From the NCBI GenBank assembly GCA_027065635.1, contig JAMONQ010000080.1:1-11667 (forward strand): a stretch of 11,667 bases of DNA, in the 5' to 3' direction. The stretch comes from Campylobacterales bacterium (lineage in GTDB: Bacteria > Campylobacterota > Campylobacteria > Campylobacterales > Hydrogenimonadaceae). The notes beneath the pieces were generated by a model. The model was not told the DNA's origin. It made no database searches and saw only the letters and a program-made list of their open reading frames with translations. A program made the position numbers and the translations under genes. Below are positions 1 to 7,675 of the stretch, piece after piece. Position 1 is the stretch's first letter. Each line of letters starts with the position of its first letter.

Positions 1-2
1 CA

Positions 3-1415
3 GGGTTTGCCGCTGCGAGCCCGGGGGATTTCGATGCCATCAGAAGAATATGCGAAGTGGTGGACGAGAGCGGGGTATGCTCACTTGCAAGAGCTGTGGA
101 GCGCGATATAGTAAAGGCGGGCGAAGCTCTTGAAGGTGCGAAAAAGAAGCGTATCCACACATTTATCGCGACAAGCCCCATACATATGGAGCACAAGCTT
201 AGAATGAAACCCCAGGAGGTTGTTAAACGTGCGGTCGAGGCTGTGGAGCTTGCCCGTACGTTTACCGAAGATGTCGAGTTCAGCTGCGAGGATGCAGGAC
301 GCAGCGAGATCTCTTTTTTGAAGGAGATACTCGATGCAGTCATAGAGGCCGGCGCAACCACTCTCAACATCCCGGATACGGTAGGATACAGGCTTCCGCA
401 GGAGATGGGAGCCATGATAAAAGAGCTTCACGAACATGTGGGTGAACGTGCGATCATATCGGTACACTGCCACAACGATCTCGGCCTCGCGGTCGCCAAC
501 TCGCTCTTTTCCGTCATGAACGGTGCGCGTCAGGTAGAGTGTACCATCAACGGTCTGGGCGAGCGTGCCGGAAATGCGGCGCTTGAAGAGATCGTAATGG
601 CGATGAAGACCAGATCCGATATCTTTACGGATGTAGAAACAGGCATAAATACCAAGGAGATCTATCCGACCAGCCGTCTCGTGGCTGCGATTACAGGAAT
701 AGAGCCGCAGCCGAACAAGGCGATCGTGGGTAAAAACGCCTTCGCTCACGAAAGCGGTATTCACCAAGACGGTATGCTCAAGTGCCAGGAGACCTACGAA
801 ATCATGAGAGCTGAAGATATAGGACTGGAGCAGAACAGACTGGTGCTGGGCAAACACTCCGGGCGCCACGCTTTCAAGGACAGGCTCGAAGCACTCGGGT
901 TTGAACTCACACCGCAGGAGCTCGACAAGGCTTTCGAGCGTTTCAAGGCGCTTGCCGACAAGAAGAAGGAGATATTCGACGACGACATCCGTATGCTGAT
1001 CGCGAGCGAGATCACGAATATACCGCAAACCTTCGAACTTGTCGGATTGCAGATAGCAGACTGTTCCGCCGGTGTACCAAGCGCGGCCGTTACGATACGC
1101 CATAAGGGTGAAACGGTAACGGATGCGGGTATCGGTGACGGAACTATCGACGCGATATTCAAGACAATCGACAGAATCAGCGGTCACTCGGGAGTGCTCA
1201 AGGATTACAGAGTCGAAGCCGTAAGCCAGGGGAAGGATGCGCTGGCGAAGGTGGTGGTCAATGTCCAGTTCGACGAGAGCAGAAGCGCAGTGATCGGGCA
1301 CGGTTTGAGCATAGATACGATGCTTGCGAGTGCAAAGGCATATATAGGAGCTTTAAACAGTTACCTTTCCATGCTTCCTTCGGAGTGCTCCATAGATAGT
1401 TGCGAGGGGGTATAA
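3..1415 (+). CDS. leuA: 2-isopropylmalate synthase, 5'-truncated by window edge
   Basis: LeuA condenses acetyl-CoA with 2-oxoisovalerate to 2-isopropylmalate, the first committed step of leucine synthesis, in the cytoplasm. The reading frame is open from base 3 (GFAAASPGDF...) with no start, so the gene begins upstream; about 470 of an expected 510-520 residues are visible. The GTG at 57 is an internal valine, not the start. Visible family marks are the HCHND metal-binding histidines (465-473), the NGLGERAGN glycine loop that follows, the HESGIHQDGML segment, and GKHSGRHAF. After roughly base 1050 the C-terminal part looks like the LeuA regulatory dimer domain (VGLQIADCSAG, then repeated V-x-V strands), which normally carries leucine feedback inhibition. 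Homocitrate or citramalate synthases are relatives, but the motif set and the regulatory domain fit LeuA best. Confidence 0.95.
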   Translation, partial: GFAAASPGDFDAIRRICEVVDESGVCSLARAVERDIVKAGEALEGAKKKRIHTFIATSPIHMEHKLRMKPQEVVKRAVEAVELARTFTEDVEFSCEDAGRSEISFLKEILDAVIEAGATTLNIPDTVGYRLPQEMGAMIKELHEHVGERAIISVHCHNDLGLAVANSLFSVMNGARQVECTINGLGERAGNAALEEIVMAMKTRSDIFTDVETGINTKEIYPTSRLVAAITGIEPQPNKAIVGKNAFAHESGIHQDGMLKCQETYEIMRAEDIGLEQNRLVLGKHSGRHAFKDRLEALGFELTPQELDKAFERFKALADKKKEIFDDDIRMLIASEITNIPQTFELVGLQIADCSAGVPSAAVTIRHKGETVTDAGIGDGTIDAIFKTIDRISGHSGVLKDYRVEAVSQGKDALAKVVVNVQFDESRSAVIGHGLSIDTMLASAKAYIGALNSYLSMLPSECSIDSCEGV

Positions 1416-1422
1416 CCCCCTC
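1404..1422. terminator. Hairpin between convergent leuA and pflB-like genes (weak terminator candidate)
   Basis: A perfect 8-bp inverted repeat (GAGGGGGT / ACCCCCTC) with a 3-nt ATA loop overlaps the leuA stop codon. It lies 3 nt beyond the stop of the convergent TPR gene. It is the only structure in the 10-nt gap between the two genes, so it may stop transcription from both sides. Neither side is followed by a clear T run, so intrinsic termination in the usual sense is uncertain. Confidence 0.4.
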
Positions 1423-1425
1423 TAC

Positions 1426-3756
1426 TCATTCACTTCCCATACCCACTACGTCGAAGTCGAAATATTCCGACTTGAACATACCGTTTGGAATCTTTGAGAA
1501 CTGAATGGCGGCAGCTTCGCTGTTTCCCTGCTCGAGGTATAAAAGCCCCAGTGCGTATCTGCTCTCCAGGTTGTTTGGATCTGTGAGTTTTGCAAGCTCG
1601 AGAAGTGCCGACGCGTTTGCCGGGTGTCCGGCTCCGACCGATGCTACGGCGGCTAAAAAAAGTGTGCGACTATCCTGATGCTTGTACTGATCTACCAGCT
1701 GATTGAAAAGAACGTAAGCCTCCTCGAACTGCCTCAGATATATATCGCTAAGAGCGAGGGTCTCCACGATACCTGCCGGATCCTCCTGCTCTTCGAGAAG
1801 TTTTTGCTGTGTAGCCGTTTTGAATCTAAATAGTGTACCGGTAATGAAGCGGAAAGCTATATAGTTTTCTCTCGTGAAGGAGCTTCCGTAGTAGACTGCA
1901 TCGAGGTCGAGCGGATGGTTTTTCAGATAGATACGGGCTTTGGAACTGAAAGCCTTTATATCGAGATCCTTGTATGTGATCTCAAGAAAAAGCAGGTGTG
2001 CCAGTATGTTCTGGGGCAGCATATCCCGCAACTCCCTTATTTTTCGTTTCGCCATATCCCACATGCCGTTGTCAGCGGCAACGAGAGTATCGAAAAGTAG
2101 ATAGATCGGGCGATTTTCATGGGTTGTCTGAAGCCATTTGGAAGCGGCCGCGCTGTTACCCTGATAGAAGTATAAAAGAGCCTGGTAAAACTTCTCTTTC
2201 GTATCGGGATTTTCGATCTGTTTCATATCTTCTTGTATGAATTTTTCGACCTGGGGGACCTCTTTGCCGGTAAATGCTTCACACATGAGTGCGAAAATGG
2301 CGGAGAGATAGTTGGAGGAGTCGAGGTGATAGCTTCTTATGAAGTGCTTGTGCGCTTTCGTGAAGTTGCCGAGCTGTGCATAGGTGAGCCCGAGGTTGTA
2401 GTGGAGAATAGAGTGGTTCGGAAAGTTTTTCAGGGCTTTTTCAAGCAGATCGTTCGCTTTTTGAAGTCTGTTTTCGATCGCCGCTTTTATGGCTTTGGAT
2501 ATGAGAAGGTTTACACCGGAGATTTTTGAGCTTCTTGAGAGATACCTGGAGGCTTCGCCGTCATCGTCCACATAGATAGAGGCGTTTCCCTTTTTTATAT
2601 AGTTTATCGTCTGATCGGCATTGAAGACTTTGAAAGGCGCAAACTCGAATATGAGTCTGAACGCATCCGGCTGTGAACTCATCCTTTCGGCGGAGAAGCG
2701 TTTTTGTGCGGCGTCTATATCGTATACGGATGGGTGAAGACGTGTCTTTATAGGGTATAGCAAGAGCCCTTTTCCGTCAAAGTCTCTTTTTAGTTCGCGC
2801 AAAATCTTGGCGGCGTTTTGCGTTCTTTGATTTTTGAGATCCACCAGAGCCAGAGCCTTTTTGCTTTTAAACGGATAGGGAGACTCCTGGGCCGCTTTTT
2901 TAAGATACTGGGATGCGAGTTCATAATCTCCGACACGAGCGTATAGCTGGCCGAGATAGAGGTAGTCCTGCACCGAAGTGGCGTGCTCGATCAGGTCGAT
3001 GGCCTTCAGCGGACGATCGAATATCGTATAACTGATGGCGCCGAGGTGTTCGAGCTCCTTCTTGTAAGCGTCCGAAACCGGATGCTCTATCGCGCTGAGA
3101 ATTTCGAAAAAGTTGCCGCGATAGTAGTTGACGATCGAATAGAGGTAGCTGTAAAGAGAGGAGTTGAAACTTTCAGGCAGGTATGCTTCAGCCAGTTGAA
3201 GATAGTATTCGAACCGTTTTTTGTCTTTCAGGTGCAGTGCGCATCCTGCGGCGTTGAGAGCGCTGATGGTGCGGTTCTCGCCGTTTTCTATAGCCTTTTT
3301 GAACGACTGGATAGCCTCTTCGTATCGACCCTGTTTCATCTGGGCTACACCGAGGTTGTAGTTGGATATGGATGCGCTGTACGTAGCTATTTGTTCAAAT
3401 AGCTTCAGGGCCTCTTTTTTGTCGCCGCGCGCGTATAGAATATTTGCCTTTTTGATCATGCTCTCAAGTTGCGACTGGGCGGCTTGAGGTTTGACTTTCT
3501 GGGCCGACTTTATCTTTTCGACAAGTTGTGAAGCATCCGTATCGTCGGCTTTCGTATTGTTTTCGCGGCTTAGAAACAGTACGAGCAGTATTGCTACCAG
3601 AAGCAGAGCGGCCGCGAGAATGCCGAGCAGAATAAAAAGGGTCTTTTTGTCTTTGCGCGGCTCTTGCGGCTTTTTTTCGCCATCGGAAGATCCGTCCGAA
3701 GATGAGGAGATCTTTCCCTCATCCTCTTCGAGGATGATCACCTCTTCTTCAGCCAT
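1426..3756 (-). CDS. pflB: Membrane-anchored TPR protein, PflB-like flagellar disk component
   Basis: This 776-residue protein has an acidic, serine-rich cytoplasmic tail (1-38), one strong membrane helix (39-62), and a long periplasmic region of tetratricopeptide repeats. Clear repeats lie near 104-125, 132-157, 262-291, 418-446, 450-480 and about 735-755. No enzyme motif is visible. In Campylobacter jejuni the gene directly after serS (Cj0390) is a TPR membrane protein named PflB, needed for motility and part of the wide periplasmic disks of the flagellar motor that help position stator units. The size, topology and position here match, so I infer the same role; I could not align the sequences. 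The ATG is preceded by AGGAG seven bases upstream, and this ribosome site overlaps the serS stop (TAGGAG), so translation is probably coupled. A generic TPR scaffold is the alternative. Confidence 0.75.
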   Translation of the reverse strand: MAEEEVIILEEDEGKISSSSDGSSDGEKKPQEPRKDKKTLFILLGILAAALLLVAILLVLFLSRENNTKADDTDASQLVEKIKSAQKVKPQAAQSQLESMIKKANILYARGDKKEALKLFEQIATYSASISNYNLGVAQMKQGRYEEAIQSFKKAIENGENRTISALNAAGCALHLKDKKRFEYYLQLAEAYLPESFNSSLYSYLYSIVNYYRGNFFEILSAIEHPVSDAYKKELEHLGAISYTIFDRPLKAIDLIEHATSVQDYLYLGQLYARVGDYELASQYLKKAAQESPYPFKSKKALALVDLKNQRTQNAAKILRELKRDFDGKGLLLYPIKTRLHPSVYDIDAAQKRFSAERMSSQPDAFRLIFEFAPFKVFNADQTINYIKKGNASIYVDDDGEASRYLSRSSKISGVNLLISKAIKAAIENRLQKANDLLEKALKNFPNHSILHYNLGLTYAQLGNFTKAHKHFIRSYHLDSSNYLSAIFALMCEAFTGKEVPQVEKFIQEDMKQIENPDTKEKFYQALLYFYQGNSAAASKWLQTTHENRPIYLLFDTLVAADNGMWDMAKRKIRELRDMLPQNILAHLLFLEITYKDLDIKAFSSKARIYLKNHPLDLDAVYYGSSFTRENYIAFRFITGTLFRFKTATQQKLLEEQEDPAGIVETLALSDIYLRQFEEAYVLFNQLVDQYKHQDSRTLFLAAVASVGAGHPANASALLELAKLTDPNNLESRYALGLLYLEQGNSEAAAIQFSKIPNGMFKSEYFDFDVVGMGSE

Positions 3757-3766
3757 CTATCATCTC

Positions 3767-5011
3767 CTACAGATACTCTCTCAATACCTGCGGAACCAGG
3801 ATCGATCCATCTTTTTGCTGATAGTTTTCCATGATGGCTATCAGAGTGCGGCCAACCGCAAGACTGGATCCGTTTAGAGTGTGTACCGGAATATTCTTCT
3901 TCTGCTCCTTGTACCGGATCTTTGTGCGTCGTGCCTGAAAATCCCTCGTATTCGATATGGAGCTGATTTCACGATATTTACCCTGGCCCGGCAGCCAAAC
4001 TTCGAGATCGATAGTCTTCGCCGCGCTAAAACCCATATCTCCGGCGCAAAGAAGCACTTTTCTGTGCGGAAGCCCGAGAGATGACAGGAGGTCGGAAGCG
4101 CAGGATACCATCTCGTCGAAAACGGTATCGCTTTGGTCTGGTGTCGTGATGGAGACAAGCTCTACCTTGTCGAACTGATGCTGGCGTATCATACCTCTTG
4201 TATCACGTCCGGCCGAGCCCGCCTCTTTGCGAAAGCAGGGAGTGTATGAGGTGAGTTTTAGAGGAAGGTCTTCTCTTTTCAGGATCTCGTCTCTGAAAAG
4301 GTTTGTCAGCGGTACTTCCGCCGTCGGTATCATATATAGATCTTCTCCCTCGATCTTGAAAAGGTCATCCGCGAATTTCGGCAGCTGGCCCGTTCCGAAA
4401 AGAGATTCCGAATTGGCCATGAAGGGGAGGCATACCTCTTCAAATCCGCGCTTTCTGTTGAAGTCGAGCATATAGTTGATCAGCGCCCGTTCCAGTCTCG
4501 CTCCTTCGAAGCGAAGCGCGCTGAAACGGCTCTTCGCTATCTTGACGCCGCGCTCGAAGTCTATCCAGCCGTTTATTTCGGCAAGCTCCCAGTGCTCTTT
4601 GGGTTCGAAGTCGAAGAGGGTAGGCTCCAGGATGCGTTCCAGCTCTACATTGTCATCCTCATCTTCTCCATCCGGTACGTCGGGATCCGGAATGTTCGGA
4701 ATTGTGGCGGCAATTTCGAATAGACGCGTTTCAAGAAGCCTGAGCTCTTCGTTGAGAGCCGCGATACGCTCCTTGTTTTCTGCTACTTCACGCTGCAACT
4801 GCGAAATATCCCTGCCCTCTTTTTTATACTCTCCGAAGAGTCTGCTTTTTCTGTTCTGCTCGGCCTGCGACGCTTCGAGTCGCTTTTGCACCTCTTTCTT
4901 CTCTTCGAAAAGTACTTTCAGCCTTTCGAGTACTTTCTCTTCCACACCGCGTCTTTCAAGAGCGGATGATACGGTATCGAAATCCTTTTCAATCTGCCGA
5001 AGATCGACCAT
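3767..5011 (-). CDS. serS: Seryl-tRNA synthetase
   Basis: SerRS charges tRNA-Ser (and tRNA-Sec where present) with serine in the cytoplasm. At 414 residues it has normal bacterial length. The N-terminal region (about 1-105) is rich in charged heptads and fits the long antiparallel coiled-coil arm that grips the tRNA variable arm. The class II catalytic core follows: the TAE serine-binding motif (230-232), motif 2 (CFRKEAGSAGRDTRG, 259-273) and motif 3 (GSSLAVGRTL, 381-390) with its arginine. The ATG is preceded by AAGGA five bases upstream, which supports this start. The gene sits 53 nt after the membrane-protein gene and 10 nt before the PflB-like gene, and is probably cotranscribed with both. 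The serS-pflB neighbourhood is also seen in Campylobacter. Confidence 0.97.
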   Translation of the reverse strand: MVDLRQIEKDFDTVSSALERRGVEEKVLERLKVLFEEKKEVQKRLEASQAEQNRKSRLFGEYKKEGRDISQLQREVAENKERIAALNEELRLLETRLFEIAATIPNIPDPDVPDGEDEDDNVELERILEPTLFDFEPKEHWELAEINGWIDFERGVKIAKSRFSALRFEGARLERALINYMLDFNRKRGFEEVCLPFMANSESLFGTGQLPKFADDLFKIEGEDLYMIPTAEVPLTNLFRDEILKREDLPLKLTSYTPCFRKEAGSAGRDTRGMIRQHQFDKVELVSITTPDQSDTVFDEMVSCASDLLSSLGLPHRKVLLCAGDMGFSAAKTIDLEVWLPGQGKYREISSISNTRDFQARRTKIRYKEQKKNIPVHTLNGSSLAVGRTLIAIMENYQQKDGSILVPQVLREYL

Positions 5012-5064
5012 ATATTTCCTTGAAGATTAAGTTTGTGTCCATTTTACTGAAAAAGAGTTTACGA
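5012..5064 (-). promoter_or_regulatory. 53-nt gap before serS, possible internal promoter
   Basis: This is the only gap above 15 nt in the minus-strand run from trpS to the PflB-like gene. It is AT-rich, reads TAAAATG in its middle on the minus strand, and ends in AAGGA before the serS ATG. No good -35 box and no terminator hairpin were seen. It could hold a secondary promoter giving serS its own expression, but this is a guess from spacing and composition. Confidence 0.25.
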
Positions 5065-5886
5065 TCATATATCGTCACTGAAATTATAGGTTTCCGCCGC
5101 GACGATCGCCGTGAAATATGCCAGCCACACCATCAGCAGGATCGCAACCGGGATCAGAAGTAGAGTCGCCGCGCATATTGCGGTCAAAATCGAGGCTCCG
5201 AATGCGAGCAGCATCCACATGGAGACGGTTTTTAGATACTTCGAGTTGAATGTTGCGCTCCAAAATCGCGGATAGAAGATGGTGAAGACGGCATTGAGTG
5301 CATCGAGAAAGCCTCTTTGCATCAGAGCGTAACCGTATATCAGGGGCCACAGATAGCCGAAGAAGGAGGCTACGATAAGGAAGAAGAGCAGAGTCGGTGT
5401 GCTTGTCGCCACGATCTGCGCATAGATCTGCATACTCTGTTGCGCGGAGGCGTCTGGTCTGCCCATTTGTTCTTCTATCATACCAAGGACCGCTTCCCCT
5501 CCACTCAGCCAGAAGATAAGGGATGTAGCGACGATAACTATCAGCGAGATCAGTATGAAGCCGAGATATAGCCCGGCAGCCGGCGACAGGTATGTAAAGA
5601 GTATCTCTTTCGCCCCCAGAGCCTGCATCCGCTCTTTGAGTGCGGATACGGAGTCGCTTTGCATGACGGCGTCGACGATCCGGAATGCTGCAGAGTAGAG
5701 AAGCAGACTCGAAATCATCGCAGCCAATAGCCCTATTGCCGGAACGGCCTGCAAAATGGTCAGGACAAGTATTACGGAGGCTATTATCGCGCTGCTTTTC
5801 CAGTTGCCGCTCAAGGCGGCCCATGTATAGTCGAGTGCGGACGCTATCGGTCTTGATCTGAGGTTTTCATCCGGCAGTATGTGCAT
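5065..5886 (-). CDS. Six-TM integral membrane protein of unknown function
   Basis: This is a 273-residue membrane protein that I cannot assign to a named family. Hydrophobic segments lie near residues 31-48, 50-70, 101-127, 163-187, 219-243 and 244-265. A soluble loop (about 128-160) rich in charged residues and Gln/Met separates the third and fourth. There is no signal peptide, ATP-binding site or catalytic motif. The architecture is reminiscent of uncharacterised membrane proteins with paired helices, not of a typical transporter. The frame extends upstream into crcB, but the start at 5886 (MHILPDENLR) is preferred: GGAAGGAG precedes it by five bases and it falls 14 nt after the crcB stop. 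It is downstream of DUF190 and crcB and upstream of serS, so it is likely cotranscribed. A link to fluoride export is possible only from position. Confidence 0.8.
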   Translation of the reverse strand: MHILPDENLRSRPIASALDYTWAALSGNWKSSAIIASVILVLTILQAVPAIGLLAAMISSLLLYSAAFRIVDAVMQSDSVSALKERMQALGAKEILFTYLSPAAGLYLGFILISLIVIVATSLIFWLSGGEAVLGMIEEQMGRPDASAQQSMQIYAQIVATSTPTLLFFLIVASFFGYLWPLIYGYALMQRGFLDALNAVFTIFYPRFWSATFNSKYLKTVSMWMLLAFGASILTAICAATLLLIPVAILLMVWLAYFTAIVAAETYNFSDDI

Positions 5887-5900
5887 TTTGGCTCCTTCCG

Positions 5901-6281
5901 TTATCCGTAAATACGTTTGAAAATAATCATCCCGGCGATCGTAGCCGCTATACATAAAGAGGTATTCAGTGCTATGTTGGCTGCCGCACGCCCCCAAAGA
6001 CCGCCCTGAAGCATCGTTACGGTTTCGAGTGAAAAGGTGGAGAAGGTTGTAAGCGCTCCGAGCAGACCGGTAATGATCAGAGCTTTTTGATGGGGCGCTA
6101 TGACGCTTTCAAAATAGAGTATCGCGAAACCGATCGTAAAGCTGCCCACGATATTGACGGTAAGTGTACCTATCGGAAAATGTGAGTCCGAAACTCTTTG
6201 GACCCATCCGCTGAGCAGGAAACGCAAAACGGCCCCTATGAATCCGCCGGTGCCTACCGCAAGAAGTAGCGACAGTTGCAT
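5901..6281 (-). CDS. crcB: Fluoride exporter Fluc/CrcB
   Basis: CrcB (Fluc) is a small dual-topology fluoride channel of the inner membrane; a homodimer forms two pores that let toxic fluoride leave the cell. The 126 residues span four hydrophobic helices, the usual length. The family marks are present: GGFIGAVLR (12-20), the pore asparagine in TVNIVGS (N43), and the GALTTFSTFS break in the third helix (75-84) with the two pore phenylalanines F80 and F83. A TTG at 6284 lies in frame, but the ATG at 6281 is preferred because it sits seven bases after GGAG. That ATG overlaps the upstream DUF190 stop in a TGATG arrangement, so the two are almost certainly translationally coupled. A single self-sufficient subunit is expected, since one crcB gene is seen rather than a pair. 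Confidence 0.95.
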   Translation of the reverse strand: MQLSLLLAVGTGGFIGAVLRFLLSGWVQRVSDSHFPIGTLTVNIVGSFTIGFAILYFESVIAPHQKALIITGLLGALTTFSTFSLETVTMLQGGLWGRAAANIALNTSLCIAATIAGMIIFKRIYG

Positions 6282-6631
6282 CAAACCTCTCCGAATCCGG
6301 GGTGTTTGTAGCTTATTACTTCGACATCGCTAACTGTGACGAGACCCTCTTTTATCATTGCGTCGGCCTCTTTCAAAAAGCGCTCGATATTCTCTTCGGT
6401 ATCGATCATCTCGACGATTACAGGCAGCTTCTGGCTAAGTGCCCATACGTTGAAGGCGTGAAGTTGCGAGTGTGCTCCTATACCGGCTACCGCCTTTACC
6501 ACTGTGGCGCCGGCGATATTGCACTCCCTGGCTTTGCCCAAAAGCGCTTCCCAAAGAGCTCTCCCTTCGAAGGTGTCTTCGTTGCCTATATAGATTTTAA
6601 GCGCTTTTCTTTTGCCCAGATAGCGTTTCAT
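6281..6631 (-). CDS. DUF190 family PII-like protein
   Basis: This 116-residue soluble protein matches the DUF190 family from end to end. Key stretches are LKIYIGNEDTFEGRALWEAL (11-30), NIAGATVVKAVAGIGAHSQLH (38-58, family form GATV-x-G-x-x-G-x-G), LPVIVEMIDTEE (69-80) and EGLVTVSDVEVI near the end. DUF190 proteins adopt a ferredoxin-like, PII-type fold, and many sit next to or are fused with CrcB, as here where its TGA overlaps the crcB ATG. The biochemical role is not established; sensing a small ligand or regulating the fluoride channel is an inference from the fold and neighbourhood. The ATG lies 10 nt after trpS with AAGG eight bases upstream. Confidence 0.9.
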   Translation of the reverse strand: MKRYLGKRKALKIYIGNEDTFEGRALWEALLGKARECNIAGATVVKAVAGIGAHSQLHAFNVWALSQKLPVIVEMIDTEENIERFLKEADAMIKEGLVTVSDVEVISYKHPGFGEV

Positions 6632-6641
6632 AGCAGCGCCC

Positions 6642-7628
6642 TTATCTGTGACAGGAGATTTCGAAGACTGCGTCGTTGACTCTGCCCATCATGGAGGAGG
6701 CCTCCTCTTTCGCCTTTTCGTTTCCATCTTCTATGATCTTTTCGATTCCCTTTTTATCCAGCTTCAAACGGCGTTCTCTCATAGGTTCGAGTACTCTTTC
6801 GATGCTTGCTGCGCAAATCTTTTTGCAGTCTATGCAGCCTATCGCTCCCGCACGGCAGTCGGCATCGATCTTTTGTACCGTTGTGTCATCGCTTAGAGCC
6901 TTATGGTAGTCGAATACCAGGCATACTTCCGGATTTCCCGGGTCGTTGCGGCGGACACGCTGCGGATCGGTTTTGGCCGTGCGCAGTTTCTGCCAAACAT
7001 CTTCGCTCGTATCGGTCAGATATATGGCGTTGTTGTAGCTTTTGCTCATTTTGCGGCCGTCGAGTCCCGGCAGGCGCGCCATGGGGGTGAGCATCTCTTT
7101 GGGTTCCGTGAATATTTCGCAGCCGAAGAGGTGATGAAACCTTCGAACTATCTCTCTCGTGATCTCGAGGTGGGGCCTCTGATCTTCTCCTATGGGGACG
7201 CCTTCCGCTCCATAAAGGATGATGTCGGCAGCCTGAAGTACCGGATACGTCAAGAAGCCTGCCGTATGTATCTCCTTGTTTTTCATCTGTTCGAGCTGAT
7301 CCTTGTAGGTCGGGTTTCTCTCCAGCCAGCCGAGAGGGGTGATCATATTCAAAAGTACGTATAGTTCCGCATGCTCTTTTATGGAGCTCTGCACGAAGAT
7401 GGTGGATCTTTGAGGATCGATACCGGCCGCTATCCAGTCCATTACCAGTTCGAGACCGAGCTCTTTGAGGTTTTGCTTCTCTTCGTAGCTGGTTGAAAGC
7501 GCATGCCAGTCCGCTACGAAAAAGCGGCAGTCGTTCTCCTTTTGCAGTTCGACCCAGTTCCTGATCACTCCCAGATAGTGTCCGAGGTGTAGTTTTCCTG
7601 TGGGTCGCATACCGCTTACTATTTTCAT
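6642..7628 (-). CDS. trpS: Tryptophanyl-tRNA synthetase, probable [4Fe-4S] type
   Basis: TrpRS activates tryptophan and charges tRNA-Trp in the cytoplasm. The 328 residues match the usual length. Class I signatures are present: the HIGH-type motif as HLGH (14-17) inside GMRPTGKLHLGHYLG, GEDQ (147-150), and KMSKS (193-197). Four cysteines, C236, C258, C265 and C268, follow the catalytic domain with spacing C-x21-C-x6-C-x2-C. This closely resembles the cysteine set that binds a [4Fe-4S] cluster in Thermotoga maritima TrpRS, where it is thought to lie near the anticodon-recognition region. The ATG has AAGGA nine bases upstream. It is the first gene of the minus-strand run, facing a divergent intergenic region, and probably shares its promoter with everything down to the PflB-like gene. 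Confidence 0.96.
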   Translation of the reverse strand: MKIVSGMRPTGKLHLGHYLGVIRNWVELQKENDCRFFVADWHALSTSYEEKQNLKELGLELVMDWIAAGIDPQRSTIFVQSSIKEHAELYVLLNMITPLGWLERNPTYKDQLEQMKNKEIHTAGFLTYPVLQAADIILYGAEGVPIGEDQRPHLEITREIVRRFHHLFGCEIFTEPKEMLTPMARLPGLDGRKMSKSYNNAIYLTDTSEDVWQKLRTAKTDPQRVRRNDPGNPEVCLVFDYHKALSDDTTVQKIDADCRAGAIGCIDCKKICAASIERVLEPMRERRLKLDKKGIEKIIEDGNEKAKEEASSMMGRVNDAVFEISCHR

Positions 7629-7650
7629 GGATGTGGTTCCTTCTCTTCGA

Positions 7651-7656
7651 TTTATA
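7651..7656 (-). promoter_or_regulatory. Candidate -10 box for the trpS operon
   Basis: On the minus strand TATAAA occurs within GAGTATAAATCG, 22 nt before the trpS ATG. Its position fits a short leader carrying the AAGGA ribosome site. No convincing -35 element lies at the expected distance, which is common in Campylobacterota, where the -35 region is poorly conserved. The call rests on the -10 match only. Confidence 0.35.
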
Positions 7657-7675
7657 CTCTTTTATGCAACATTTC

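Noticed and set aside
81..1301. 406-codon open frame antisense to leuA
   Set aside because: It lies wholly opposite a clear leuA frame, its product is rich in Arg, His, Tyr and Cys without a recognisable domain, and it is explained by codon bias of the sense gene.
5887..5997. Upstream extension of the six-TM protein into crcB
   Set aside because: It would overlap crcB by about 97 nt and add a non-hydrophobic, low-quality N-terminus; the start at 5886 has a strong ribosome site.
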